A stretch of 64,000 nt of DNA from Kordia algicida OT-1. GTDB lineage: Bacteria; Bacteroidota; Bacteroidia; Flavobacteriales; Flavobacteriaceae. Shown here in pieces: positions 43,562 to 51,222 of the stretch. How positions within the stretch are numbered: position 1 is the first letter of the stretch; every line of letters begins with the position of its first letter. The DNA lies in contig NZ_DS544873.1 of assembly GCF_000154725.1 (NCBI RefSeq), positions 739,569 to 803,568 of the forward strand. The letters run 5' to 3'. The notes below the pieces were generated by a model, which was not told the DNA's origin, ran no database searches, and worked only from the letters and a program-made list of their open reading frames with translations. The translations under genes were made by a program, and so were the position numbers.

Positions 43562-44278
43562 ATGAAACTAGACATATTAGCCATTGGCGCGCATCCTGAC
43601 GATGTAGAATTAGGTTGTGGCGCTACGATTGCTAAAGAAATTTCTAAAGGAAAAAAAGTAGGGATTCTCGATTTGACACGTGGCGAACTCGGAACACGCG
43701 GTTCTGCCAATTTACGAGATATTGAAGCAGCAAATGCAGCTAAAATATTAGGCGTGGAAGTTCGTGAAAATCTAGCTTTCGCAGATGGTTTCTTTGTGAA
43801 TGATAAAGAACATCAGTTAGAAATCATAAAAATACTTCGCAAATATCAGCCAGAAATTGTATTATGTAATGCTATTGACGATCGCCATATAGATCATGGA
43901 AAAGGTAGTAAACTTGCGAGTGATGCTTGTTTTTTAAGCGGATTACTGAAGATTGAAACTACTTTAGACGGAAAATCGCAAGAAAAATGGCGACCAAAGC
44001 ACGTGTATCATTACATTCAGTGGAAAAACATTGAACCAGATTTCGTCGTAGATGTTTCAGGTTTTATAGAAACAAAGCATGAAGCAGTGATGGCGTACAG
44101 TTCACAATTCTATGACCCGAAAAGTAATGAAGCTGAAACGCCAATTACAAGTAAAAATTTTATAGATAGTATTCATTATCGAGCAAGAGATTTAGGACGT
44201 TTAATTGGTGTAGAATTTGCGGAAGGTTTTACTGTTGAGCGTTATGCTGCTGTAGACTCATTACACGATTTAATTTAG
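43562..44278 (+). CDS. bshB1: bacillithiol biosynthesis deacetylase BshB1
   Basis: The start is ATG 43562 (MKLDILAIGAHPDD); earlier in-frame starts would overlap the previous gene. The 238-residue protein has the zinc motif GAHPDDVELGCG (9-20; His11, Asp13, Asp14), LTRGELGTRGS, DGFFVN, and DDRHIDH, with SGFIETKHEAVMAYSSQ later. BshB1 deacetylates GlcNAc-malate to GlcN-malate in bacillithiol synthesis. Together with gshB and the GPx gene it shows thiol chemistry is represented in several ways here. Two small paralogous genes follow at once. Confidence 0.94.
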   Translation: MKLDILAIGAHPDDVELGCGATIAKEISKGKKVGILDLTRGELGTRGSANLRDIEAANAAKILGVEVRENLAFADGFFVNDKEHQLEIIKILRKYQPEIVLCNAIDDRHIDHGKGSKLASDACFLSGLLKIETTLDGKSQEKWRPKHVYHYIQWKNIEPDFVVDVSGFIETKHEAVMAYSSQFYDPKSNEAETPITSKNFIDSIHYRARDLGRLIGVEFAEGFTVERYAAVDSLHDLI

Positions 44279-44279
44279 C

Positions 44280-44549
44280 ATGGAAAAAGAAAATACATAC
44301 GATCCGTTTCAATTTCAAAACGTGCCAACAGCACAACAATTCTCATTACCTGAAAAACTCATGGCAATTGTATTGGTTTTCAGTTTTATGACCATTCCGT
44401 TATACGAGATCAGTTCGGATGCTTTTAAAGCGAATTATGTGTATAAACCTGAACCTAGTTATAGCTGTGCGACTTCTTATTTTGAAGCGCATCCAAACAT
44501 AAGTTTTACAACTGAATTTCGTCAAGGAAAAGAGAAAAATAAACAATAA
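44280..44549 (+). CDS. small membrane protein of a tandem paralog pair, 89 aa
   Basis: The start ATG lies one base after the bshB1 stop. The product begins MEKENTYDPFQFQ and has one membrane segment with the signature KLMAIVLVFSFMTIPLYEISSD, then a soluble tail with SYSCATSYFEAHP. The following gene has the same layout and shares DPxxFQ and the F/MTPLYEIS signature, so the two are paralogs. Function unknown. Confidence 0.72.
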   Translation: MEKENTYDPFQFQNVPTAQQFSLPEKLMAIVLVFSFMTIPLYEISSDAFKANYVYKPEPSYSCATSYFEAHPNISFTTEFRQGKEKNKQ

Positions 44550-44561
44550 CGAATTATGCTT

Positions 44562-44768
44562 ATGGAACAAGAACATTTACATGATCCGTTACGATTTCAA
44601 TATGAATCGAACACACGTACATTTTCACTACAAACAAGAATAGTAGCAGTACTTTTGGTATTGATCTTTGTTTTTACTCCTTTATATGAGATAAGTCCAG
44701 AGACTTTTCGATTTAATGCAATTGAAATTGCTTATGGAGGTTGTTTCCCTTTTGGTAGCATTTTTTAA
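44562..44768 (+). CDS. small membrane protein of a tandem paralog pair, 68 aa
   Basis: The start is ATG 44562 (MEQEHLHDPLRFQ), two codons after an alternative ATG at 44556. One membrane segment (IVAVLLVLIFVFTPLYEISP) matches the preceding gene, and a short tail AIEIAYGGCFPFGSIF follows. Thus the pair differs only in the tail. Probably in the same operon as bshB1. Confidence 0.7.
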   Translation: MEQEHLHDPLRFQYESNTRTFSLQTRIVAVLLVLIFVFTPLYEISPETFRFNAIEIAYGGCFPFGSIF

Positions 44769-44849
44769 ATTTATATATGATTTTTTGAAGTGCTAATCTT
44801 TTAAAAATCATATAGATAAAAAATGTTATTAAATAAACTAAAAAAATAC

Positions 44850-44880
44850 TTTGTATGGAAAATGAAATAGCTTATATTTG
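44850..44880 (+). promoter_or_regulatory. promoter of tRNA-His (TTTG / TATATTTG)
   Basis: TTTG (44850-44853) and TATATTTG (44873-44880) match both Bacteroidota promoter elements with a 19-base spacer. The tRNA starts 17 bases after the -7 element. Confidence 0.85.
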
Positions 44881-44896
44881 CATCCGCAAAACAAAT

Positions 44897-44971
44897 GGTG
44901 ATTGTAGCTCAGTTGGTTAGAGCGCTGGATTGTGGTTCCAGAGGTCGTGGGTTCGAACCCCATCTTTCACC
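44897..44971 (+). tRNA. tRNA-His (anticodon GTG)
   Basis: The sequence folds as a cloverleaf: G-1, acceptor GTGATTG, D arm GCTC/GAGC with AGTTGGTTA, anticodon arm CTGGA-TTGTGGT-TCCAG with anticodon GTG, T arm GTGGG-TTCGAAC-CCCAT, and acceptor 3' strand CTTTCAC then C73. The acceptor stem has two U-U mismatches (positions 5-68 and 6-67); CAATCAC would be fully complementary. G-1/C73 are both present, as required by histidyl-tRNA synthetase. CCA is only partly encoded. This gene is the apparent insertion site of the element that starts to its right. Confidence 0.95.
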
Positions 44972-44975
44972 CATA

Positions 44976-45006
44976 ACATAACCCCTTCATAAAGAAGGGG
45001 TTATGT
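44976..45006 (+). terminator. intrinsic terminator after tRNA-His
   Basis: Perfect 13-bp stem ACATAACCCCTTC / GAAGGGGTTATGT with an ATAAA loop and a T tract after it. Confidence 0.9.
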
Positions 45007-45051
45007 CGTTTTTGTAACTTTTTTAATAGTATGATTTGTTTCTTTTTTAGC

Positions 45052-45076
45052 TAGGAGCACCGTATAGGAGCACCGT
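45052..45076. repeat. direct repeat TAGGAGCACCGT x2 near the element's left end
   Basis: TAGGAGCACCGT occurs at 45052-45063 and 45065-45076, separated by one base. It lies 13 bases from the integrase stop codon and about 80 bases from the tRNA end. Such direct repeats at integron-like and ICE ends commonly bind the arm-type domain of the integrase or the excisionase. Confidence 0.75.
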
Positions 45077-45089
45077 TTCGATGCATTTT

Positions 45090-46433
45090 TTAGCCAAAAA
45101 TGTCCAATTTTTTTACAGCTTTGTCAACTACTTTCTTATCAATATAATGCTTTTGAAGTACTTCGTCAGTAGAGTGTGAAGATAAAGATTTTGCTTCTCC
45201 ACCAAGAGCCGAAACAAGATAAGTTAAGTACGTTTTACGTAGGTTTTTAAATTGTAACTTTCTCTCAGTTCCTAAAAGATCATAATAGTGCGAAAATCCT
45301 TTAGAAATAGCATCCATCATTGATTGAGTTTTTGCTTTTCTATTCGGTGCTAGAATATATTCGTGACTACCTATATTTTCATTGTATCCTAGCCGTAAGA
45401 GCAGTTTCATAAGGCTCTGAGTAATTGGAATTATTTTAGGTTTTACATTATCTGCAAAAGCTTTACCCTTTTGTCTTTCTACCTTTAAATTCGAAACAAC
45501 TATATATGAAGGTTCATTATTGGTTTCTTTAATCATATTCCATTTTAGTTCTACAACTTCTTCACGTCTTCCTCCTGTATGTAATCCTAGCTCAAAAGCA
45601 TCTTTGAGATAATCTCTATACCTATTTTTTTTACTTTTGCCTTCCATAACGTACCCGTTTAAGGGAGAGATAATTTCTAAAAGCTTTTTGAATTCATCAG
45701 CAGTTATGGTTTCATTATCACTTGTTTCAGGTCTTTTTTGAAATCCTTTAAATGGATTTGTCATTTTTAATTCAAACTTTTCTATCGACCATATAAAGAA
45801 TGATTTGATTATTCCCATTTTTTTATTGTAAGTCCGATTCGCATGATGCAAATCTTCAAGCAAATACTTATGAAAATACCCTACATGCTTGTCATTGATT
45901 TTGGAAATTATAATGATTTTTGGATTTACTTTATTTTTTTTCAAAGCATTATTGAAAAACTCAATTGTTTTTTCAATCTCATCAATATGTTTTTTTGATC
46001 GATCTTTTTTCTTATGTTCAGGGACGCCAATATTTTCAAGAAAATCCATATATAATACTTGTGCATCGATAAGGTAATGACGTCTAGGAGAAACTTCAGG
46101 ATTAAAGTCGATCTCTCTTATCCCTTTGAATTCATTTTCAAATTCAATTGCTTGTGAAACAGCCTGATCATAGGTTTCGGCATCATGGGTTTTTACTGCT
46201 TTCTTATCTCTTGTGCCTGGTATATGGATTCTTGATTTATACTTATGAATTTCATGTTCTTTACATTTAGAAAAGTTCTTTTTTGTTAGTCCACAGGTGT
46301 TTTCTTCCTTTGTATGAATACCATTTTCTTGTTTAATATATCTTTTAGTCCACGAAAAGTTCTTTTTACACTTGTAACAATATATTAAAAGTCCTTTGTG
46401 CTTATTTGAGGGTAGATGTTTTCTTTTTGCCAT
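45090..46433 (-). CDS. tyrosine recombinase (integrase)
   Basis: The 447-residue protein inserts the element at tRNA-His. The C-terminal catalytic domain holds LHTGGRREEVVELKW (Arg289), the second arginine in FKNLRKTYLTYL (Arg399), SSHSTDEVLQKHYID (His420) and nucleophile Tyr430. The usual His of the HxxR box is replaced by Lys396 (KNLR). The N-terminus has a zinc-ribbon-like group of cysteines (C19, C22, C47, C57) instead of the common arm-binding domain. The gene directly follows, with 3 bases between, the small probable excisionase gene. The tRNA end and direct repeats are immediately downstream of its stop. Confidence 0.94.
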   Translation of the reverse strand: MAKRKHLPSNKHKGLLIYCYKCKKNFSWTKRYIKQENGIHTKEENTCGLTKKNFSKCKEHEIHKYKSRIHIPGTRDKKAVKTHDAETYDQAVSQAIEFENEFKGIREIDFNPEVSPRRHYLIDAQVLYMDFLENIGVPEHKKKDRSKKHIDEIEKTIEFFNNALKKNKVNPKIIIISKINDKHVGYFHKYLLEDLHHANRTYNKKMGIIKSFFIWSIEKFELKMTNPFKGFQKRPETSDNETITADEFKKLLEIISPLNGYVMEGKSKKNRYRDYLKDAFELGLHTGGRREEVVELKWNMIKETNNEPSYIVVSNLKVERQKGKAFADNVKPKIIPITQSLMKLLLRLGYNENIGSHEYILAPNRKAKTQSMMDAISKGFSHYYDLLGTERKLQFKNLRKTYLTYLVSALGGEAKSLSSHSTDEVLQKHYIDKKVVDKAVKKLDIFG

Positions 46434-46436
46434 AGA

Positions 46437-46796
46437 CTAAGAGTTTGCTAGCCTTTTGGCTCTTTCAGAAATTGGCGTAACTCTATGAGATATTTGTGTA
46501 GAGTCTATATCTCCATCCTCAAGCAAAGAAAGATACCCTATATGATCTTTGTCTTTGTAACACTTATATAATTCTATCCATTTTGTAGGATATCTTTTTT
46601 TAAGGTTTTTTACTAAGTGCCTATCTAGTTCAATATCAACCAAGAATTTAGAAACAACCATTTTGTTCCCAACTTCTATGATTTTGATGTTTGCTTGTTC
46701 ACACCATTTTTTGGCACTTGCTATACCCTTGACTAATAATAATTCACATAATTTTTTTAAATCAATTAATTTTTCATCTGTTTTTTCAATTTGCAT
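46437..46796 (-). CDS. small DNA-binding protein, probable excisionase-like, 119 aa
   Basis: The N-terminal part (LKKLCELLLVKGIASAKKWCEQANIKIIEVGNKMVV) has the spacing of a winged-helix/excisionase-type fold that binds DNA; the rest is a helical tail with LIDIELDRHLVKNLKKRYPTKW. It is encoded in the order and orientation usual for xis genes, three bases upstream of the integrase start codon, so the two are a unit. The assignment to excisionase is from context. Confidence 0.65.
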   Translation of the reverse strand: MQIEKTDEKLIDLKKLCELLLVKGIASAKKWCEQANIKIIEVGNKMVVSKFLVDIELDRHLVKNLKKRYPTKWIELYKCYKDKDHIGYLSLLEDGDIDSTQISHRVTPISERAKRLANS

Positions 46797-46883
46797 TTTA
46801 ATTAAATTAATACGCTTCCGTTTCTGCGGTCAGCATATTAGTTTGGATTCTATGGGAGTTTTTCTCCTTTTTAAATATAATTC

Positions 46884-47648
46884 TTATGGGCGCTCTTTAA
46901 TTGTTCGTTTAATTTGAACAATTTTACCACGAGCCTGTTTTATTTCAATATGTTGGTAATCGTGACCTTTTAGGATATTTAAGATCCTTTCTCCATTAGA
47001 AACGATCTCGGTACTTTCGATAGTGTCAATTTCTCCTCCTTTTTTTGTGATCTTTACTGATTCAAAATTTTCTGAACGTAGGATCAACAGCACTTGAATT
47101 TCATCTTTACTTAATCCTTTAAAAATATCTAATGATGGTTCTTGGTAAAGTAGTTCAATATTGAGCTTTATAAGTTGATTAAGATTCAATATCACATGAT
47201 TGGTCAATTCATTATTTTGCATCTTATCAATAATAGCATAGGCATTTAGAATATTTATTTTTCCATTTTCATCCACTAATATATAAAGAGGATTTGCGCT
47301 CATGAAAATTTCAATAATAGCTAAATTTAAGATCTCAATTTCTTCCCCTTGATCATTTTCATTTTCGATGATCTCTTCGATTTGTAATAGTTGATTTTTG
47401 ATACTTAAAATTATTTCATTTGTAAATCCAAACTTTTTAAGTTCTTCAATTATTCCAATCCATAAAATATCTACCAAACTAAATTTTAGCCATCCTTTTT
47501 CATTTGACTGATGAAGCGGAATTAGTGATTCCTTTTTCCAAATGTTTAATAGTTGTTTTGAAATCCCAACAATGTATTTAATTGAATAAATTTGTTCATT
47601 CAATTTCTCACTTAAGCTTTTAAAATTTGATTTTTTAGTTTTTTTCAC
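46884..47648 (-). CDS. MerR-like DNA-binding protein, 254 aa
   Basis: The N-terminus (YSIKYIVGISKQLLNIWKKESLIPLHQSNEKGWLKFSLVDILWIGIIEELKKFGF) has the MerR helix-turn-helix followed by the characteristic wing and D-I-..L.. helix. The C-terminal 150 residues contain several short beta strands and 'LSKDEIQVLLILR', not a known effector domain. It is part of the regulator set of the element. Ligand unknown. Confidence 0.72.
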   Translation of the reverse strand: MKKTKKSNFKSLSEKLNEQIYSIKYIVGISKQLLNIWKKESLIPLHQSNEKGWLKFSLVDILWIGIIEELKKFGFTNEIILSIKNQLLQIEEIIENENDQGEEIEILNLAIIEIFMSANPLYILVDENGKINILNAYAIIDKMQNNELTNHVILNLNQLIKLNIELLYQEPSLDIFKGLSKDEIQVLLILRSENFESVKITKKGGEIDTIESTEIVSNGERILNILKGHDYQHIEIKQARGKIVQIKRTIKERP

Positions 47649-47784
47649 GATAAATTAATTGTTTTTCAAATATAAATAAAAAAGTAAAACTATTTTTACT
47701 TTAAGTGTTAAAAGTCAAATATATTTTACTTTTAAAACATTAACAGATTGTATATCAGTTAATTAATAGTAGTTTTTTTCAATT

Positions 47785-48456
47785 TCATTTTTCGTTAATT
47801 AGTTTTTTTAATAAATTATTCTCGTTTTCCTGTACTATTTGAATTTTTTCATACGTTTTTTTCAATTTTTCATCTAAAGAACCAATTTTATCCTTTAGCT
47901 CGATCAATTTGGTTTCGTAATCAAATTGAATGATATGTAAAATATTATAAAAGAATTGTGAAGCATCTTTAGGAAGTAGGTTTGCAAAAATTCTAATTTG
48001 GGTATCAAGTTTGAATTTTTTGGCAAGCTCTTCATGTTCAAAACTAATCTCTTTTTCAATATCAACTTCGCTGAAATCAATATCTTCCAGCTTGATTTTT
48101 TCAGGAGTAGCTTCAGTCTTTTTTACCTGTTTATGAGCAGGTAAAAAATTATTTAGGTCATACTCAAAATCAACATCATCATGGTAAAAATAATTCATGT
48201 TCACATTGTAGTGTTTGGCAAAATTGATCAGTGCAGTATGTGTGATATGGCTTTTACCTTTGTTAACTCTTGAGATCAATCCTTGACTAGCTGGGTAGAT
48301 CACTAAATTGATTCCACGATAACTATCGGGTTTTATTCCCGCTTTTTTTGAGTCCATAATTATTTGATCTACTGCTTTGACAAAGAGCCTATCGATCTTA
48401 TTTATTTCATTTTTTTTAGCGTGGGTACTTTTCATCTTTAAGGTATTTATTTTCAA
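47785..48456 (-). CDS. Xre-family (Cro/CI-like) repressor candidate, 223 aa
   Basis: A helix-turn-helix (ASQGLISRVNKGKSHITHTALINFAKHYNVNMNYFY, about residues 57-92) of the Cro/CI type is followed by an acidic linker (IKLEDIDFSEVDIEKEISFEHEE), a helical domain and a C-terminal coiled coil. The alternative start M8 (48435) is possible. It is transcribed away from the operon starting at 48724, and palindromic AAAGTTT motifs lie in the divergent region (48618-48660), so it is the likely repressor of that operon and of itself. No protease-like C-terminal domain is seen. Confidence 0.75.
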   Translation of the reverse strand: MKINTLKMKSTHAKKNEINKIDRLFVKAVDQIIMDSKKAGIKPDSYRGINLVIYPASQGLISRVNKGKSHITHTALINFAKHYNVNMNYFYHDDVDFEYDLNNFLPAHKQVKKTEATPEKIKLEDIDFSEVDIEKEISFEHEELAKKFKLDTQIRIFANLLPKDASQFFYNILHIIQFDYETKLIELKDKIGSLDEKLKKTYEKIQIVQENENNLLKKLINEK

Positions 48457-48617
48457 TTATTTACTGAAAAAATTAGGGTTTAGGGTAGTTTTATTTAACT
48501 CTTTTTTATATGAATTGTAATAAATTTTATTTTGTTTTTGTTTATATTTGGTCGCAAATGAGGTCAAATATATTAAAATTTATGATAAAATTTGGTGTAA
48601 TTTTAGTCTTTTTTATA

Positions 48618-48660
48618 CAAAAGTTTGTTAAAGTTTTATATAAAGTTTAGTAAACTTTTG
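48618..48660. promoter_or_regulatory. operator-like cluster of AAAGTTT / AAACTTT repeats
   Basis: CAAAAGTTT (48618-48626) is the exact reverse complement of AAACTTTTG (48652-48660). Within it are two more AAAGTTT units at 48630-48636 and the palindrome AAAGTTTAGTAAACTTT (48642-48658). The cluster lies in the divergent region between the Xre-like repressor and the first gene on the plus strand. Confidence 0.7.
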
Positions 48661-48723
48661 GTGAAGTTTTCTAATACATTTGACTTTCAATCATTGAAAA
48701 TTGACATTAAAACCACTATATAT

Positions 48724-48996
48724 ATGTATCATTCAGAAGACTATAAGTCGTTAAAAAAACGGATGTTAGAACTATTCGACAATCCTACAACAGTAGTTGC
48801 AGATCGCTCAGGTCGTTCTCAACCAACTGTTACCAAATTCTTTAAGCAAGTTTCCATTAGGCATTCCTCATGGTTGTCTATATATGAAGCTTGTATTGAA
48901 CTTGTAGAAGAACAAGAAACTAGACTAAAGCAGCTTTATGAAAAATCAAGTAAACTGATCAAGAAGGAGGATTCAGTTCACAGTAAAGAACAATAG
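48724..48996 (+). CDS. small HTH regulator, 90 aa
   Basis: The start at ATG 48724 (MYHSEDYKSL) is preferred; a frame open from 48625 would cross the operator region. The sequence VVADRSGRSQPTVTKFFKQVSIRHSSWLSIYEACIEL has the shape of a Cro/antirepressor-type helix-turn-helix. It is the first gene of the plus-strand operon of the element. Confidence 0.65.
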   Translation: MYHSEDYKSLKKRMLELFDNPTTVVADRSGRSQPTVTKFFKQVSIRHSSWLSIYEACIELVEEQETRLKQLYEKSSKLIKKEDSVHSKEQ

Positions 48997-49000
48997 CTGT

Positions 49001-49180
49001 ATGAAAAGATCCATTGTTCAAAAAGATATGGAGTTTTTAAAAACTCATATCGCTAGTATCAAGTATGAAGTTGAGATGTTAAAAAAACACGCTATTCCAA
49101 ACCTACGACGCAGACAGGAGAAACTGATGTGTCGAAATTGTTCTAAGGATGAACATCATTCATTTTTCAACGGTTTTTAG
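49001..49180 (+). CDS. hypothetical protein with CxxC, 59 aa
   Basis: The frame opens with ATG 49001, four bases after the previous stop, and ends at TAG 49178-49180. It is a basic helical peptide (MEFLKTHIASIKYEVEMLKKHAIPNLRRRQ) ending with LMCRNCSKDEHHSFF, a CxxC zinc-knuckle-like tail. It overlaps the first 32 bases of the next gene in a different frame. Real but unassigned; coding is supported by operon-like spacing. Confidence 0.5.
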   Translation: MKRSIVQKDMEFLKTHIASIKYEVEMLKKHAIPNLRRRQEKLMCRNCSKDEHHSFFNGF

Positions 49181-50474
49181 GCGATTAGATCATTTTGTAA
49201 AGCTTCATAACTCCAATAGTCCTATTCTTTCTACACATTTGCGACAACCTATTGTCGCTACTGCGAAAGAAATTATAAAAATTTATTCTTTATCGCTTCT
49301 AAAGGCGCATAAGATCTCTCCTTTGGATTTGGATAACATTCCACCTTTGGAAACCAATAGTGTTCAGTTGGCTACTATGACCAATGTGAGTCCAAGAACC
49401 ATTAGAAGACATATCAGACGTCTTTTAGATGCTAATGTACTTACAGAAAAAGTGTTCAAAGGAAGAAAAGCCAACTACGAGCTTCGATTCAACTTAGATA
49501 TCCTGTTGATAAACGGTGTAAAAGCTGTTAAAAGGGGAAAAAAGTTCAACGAAGATCAAAAAAGTAAAAAGACTGATTATCAGTTTTTTAAAAATTCTAT
49601 GCGGACAAGATGTCCACAACCTAACCCTAGTAACAATAGTTACATACATAATATACTAATAGTAGTTGATAAAAAATTAAATAGGAGTTCGCTCTCGCTC
49701 ACGCCACAAAATTTAACAAGCAACGCTTCTAGTAACAATTTTTCAAGATACGCAGAGGAGGAAGGCGCAAAAAAAAGTAATGAGCTACCCACGCAAGGCA
49801 AACTAGGCGCGAAATTTTTAGGTCAAAAAAAAGCACCCAACGATAACTTTTGTGATGATGCAGAGGAGGAAGAAAATAGCGGTGAAGTTAAAAAACAAGC
49901 TAAAGACACAGCTTCAAGGCTTGAAACTTCCCGCTTAGCTTCCTTCAATCCTTACGTAGATTCTTTGTGGGAACTCTCAAAAGACACCATTTATAAAGAT
50001 ACCTTTCTAACTAAAGATCAGCAAGTAAGGGCAAAAGAATTGTTGCGGGATTGGTATGCACCTGTGGCAGAACCGAATTTGGCAAAAGTTCACCATGTGT
50101 ATACACAACGTATTGCATTGGTACAAAGATATATAGCCAAAGACCCCGAAAATAGGTATGTACAATTACCGCACAGGTATTTTGATGTGAATAACAAACA
50201 TGGGTTTGCAGGAACAAAAGTTTGGTATGAAAAACAAATTAGAAGCAAACGAAAAACACGCTTAAAATTAATTCTTCACGCACAAATTCGTCGATTTCTC
50301 AATAATGAAAAGAAAGACACCTCTAAGCAAGTATCACGTTTGCAATTATTTAGGCAATGCGAAGCTCGTATAGGTGAATTAAAAGACCAGGAACTGCTAG
50401 ATCAGTTCTATGCTTGCATTTTAGATAAGACCACCTTTAATTTTTTACAATCTAATACACACTTACGATGTTAA
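49149..50474 (+). CDS. winged-helix protein of the element, putative replication/initiation or regulatory function
   Basis: The 441-residue protein contains a clear winged-helix unit (SVQLATMTNVSPRTIRRHIRRLLDANVLTEKVFKGRKANYELRF, about residues 74-117), a low-complexity Ser/Asn region (SLTPQNLTSNASSNNFS) and a C-terminal helical domain (KELLRDWYAPVAEPNLAKVHHVYTQRIALVQRYIA). The HTH of RHIRRLL type is like that of replication initiators and plasmid regulators, but no catalytic site is seen. It begins the run of three further genes (50468-52379) with stop/start overlaps. Confidence 0.7.
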   Translation: MNIIHFSTVFRRLDHFVKLHNSNSPILSTHLRQPIVATAKEIIKIYSLSLLKAHKISPLDLDNIPPLETNSVQLATMTNVSPRTIRRHIRRLLDANVLTEKVFKGRKANYELRFNLDILLINGVKAVKRGKKFNEDQKSKKTDYQFFKNSMRTRCPQPNPSNNSYIHNILIVVDKKLNRSSLSLTPQNLTSNASSNNFSRYAEEEGAKKSNELPTQGKLGAKFLGQKKAPNDNFCDDAEEEENSGEVKKQAKDTASRLETSRLASFNPYVDSLWELSKDTIYKDTFLTKDQQVRAKELLRDWYAPVAEPNLAKVHHVYTQRIALVQRYIAKDPENRYVQLPHRYFDVNNKHGFAGTKVWYEKQIRSKRKTRLKLILHAQIRRFLNNEKKDTSKQVSRLQLFRQCEARIGELKDQELLDQFYACILDKTTFNFLQSNTHLRC

Positions 50475-50944
50475 AAAAATCAAATTCATTAAGAAAAAAA
50501 TTAAAAGATGCCGTGACCGATCTATCGGTTGACATTTTTGGGTATCAAAAGTTAGTGACAACAAATATCATTCAAAACACTAGGTTGATCTCAGATCAAC
50601 TCAGGATTCCAAAAGAGGGTCTTTTTTTAAAGATCTATCAAAAGGATCATACGATCAAAGCTTTTCTATTCCACCGATCAAAGGCGATCCAAGAGATTCC
50701 TACCAAAGAGCTTGCCTATTTTTTTATCGATCGACAAACCGCAGAGCTGTCAAGGATTCAAAATAAAATTGCATTCAGCATAAAAAAATACCTGAGTGAT
50801 CTTGCAAGGATAAACGCATTAGACATTGAAAAACTTGCCATATGGATTCATGTAAAGAATGAAAAGGTGATCATTAATGCTTTCCATAACGATCAATTTG
50901 TAAAAGAGATAACAATGGGGTCATTAATAAAATTCTTCAGATAA
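50468..50944 (+). CDS. hypothetical protein, 158 aa, first of a GATC-rich three-gene block
   Basis: The start codon overlaps the last seven bases of the previous gene, so translation is coupled. The protein is predicted alpha/beta (VDIFGYQKLVTTNIIQNTRLISDQLRIPKEGLFLKIYQKDH ... AFLFHRSKAIQEIPTKELAYFFIDR) and has no recognisable domain. It ends in a single base overlap with the next gene. This and the next two genes are very rich in GATC. Confidence 0.65.
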   Translation: MLKKSNSLRKKLKDAVTDLSVDIFGYQKLVTTNIIQNTRLISDQLRIPKEGLFLKIYQKDHTIKAFLFHRSKAIQEIPTKELAYFFIDRQTAELSRIQNKIAFSIKKYLSDLARINALDIEKLAIWIHVKNEKVIINAFHNDQFVKEITMGSLIKFFR

Positions 50945-51222
50945 TGGGCGCATCACAAGGTTGGAAATTAAAGCATGATTCAGAAACTAAATTGATCGTT
51001 TGGTTTGCTGATGGGAACATTCGAACGCTGTATTCTATTGATTGGAATTACAAGTTTTCAAAGACAAAGAAACGAGAGATCGGACTGGCACGATTTTACA
51101 AGAAGATCGAAGATTATGGTGAAAAGGCAATAACGGCAGAGATCTATGATATGAGTTCAGGAATGCGGATCGCAAAATTTCGCAGGGGAGAGGAAGTAGC
51201 AATCAATCAAAACGAATATTAA
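50944..51222 (+). CDS. hypothetical protein, 92 aa
   Basis: The ATG overlaps the TAA of the preceding gene (TAATG), which implies coupled translation. The product has alternating hydrophobic/polar strands (TKLIVWFADGNIRTLYSIDWNYKF; ITAEIYDMSSGMRIAKFRRGEEVAI), suggesting a small beta-sheet protein. No family known. The following gene starts in the same TAATG manner at 51222. Confidence 0.68.
   Translation: MGASQGWKLKHDSETKLIVWFADGNIRTLYSIDWNYKFSKTKKREIGLARFYKKIEDYGEKAITAEIYDMSSGMRIAKFRRGEEVAINQNEY

Noticed and set aside
44897-44971. interpretation of tRNA-His as a pseudogene
   Set aside because: Despite two U-U mismatches in the acceptor stem, all other arms, anticodon, G-1 and C73, promoter and terminator are intact; it is treated as functional or near-functional.
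49001-49148. start of the winged-helix gene placed further upstream
   Set aside because: The sequence upstream of ATG 49149 is better explained as the separate 59-aa frame; no in-frame upstream start gives conserved sequence.
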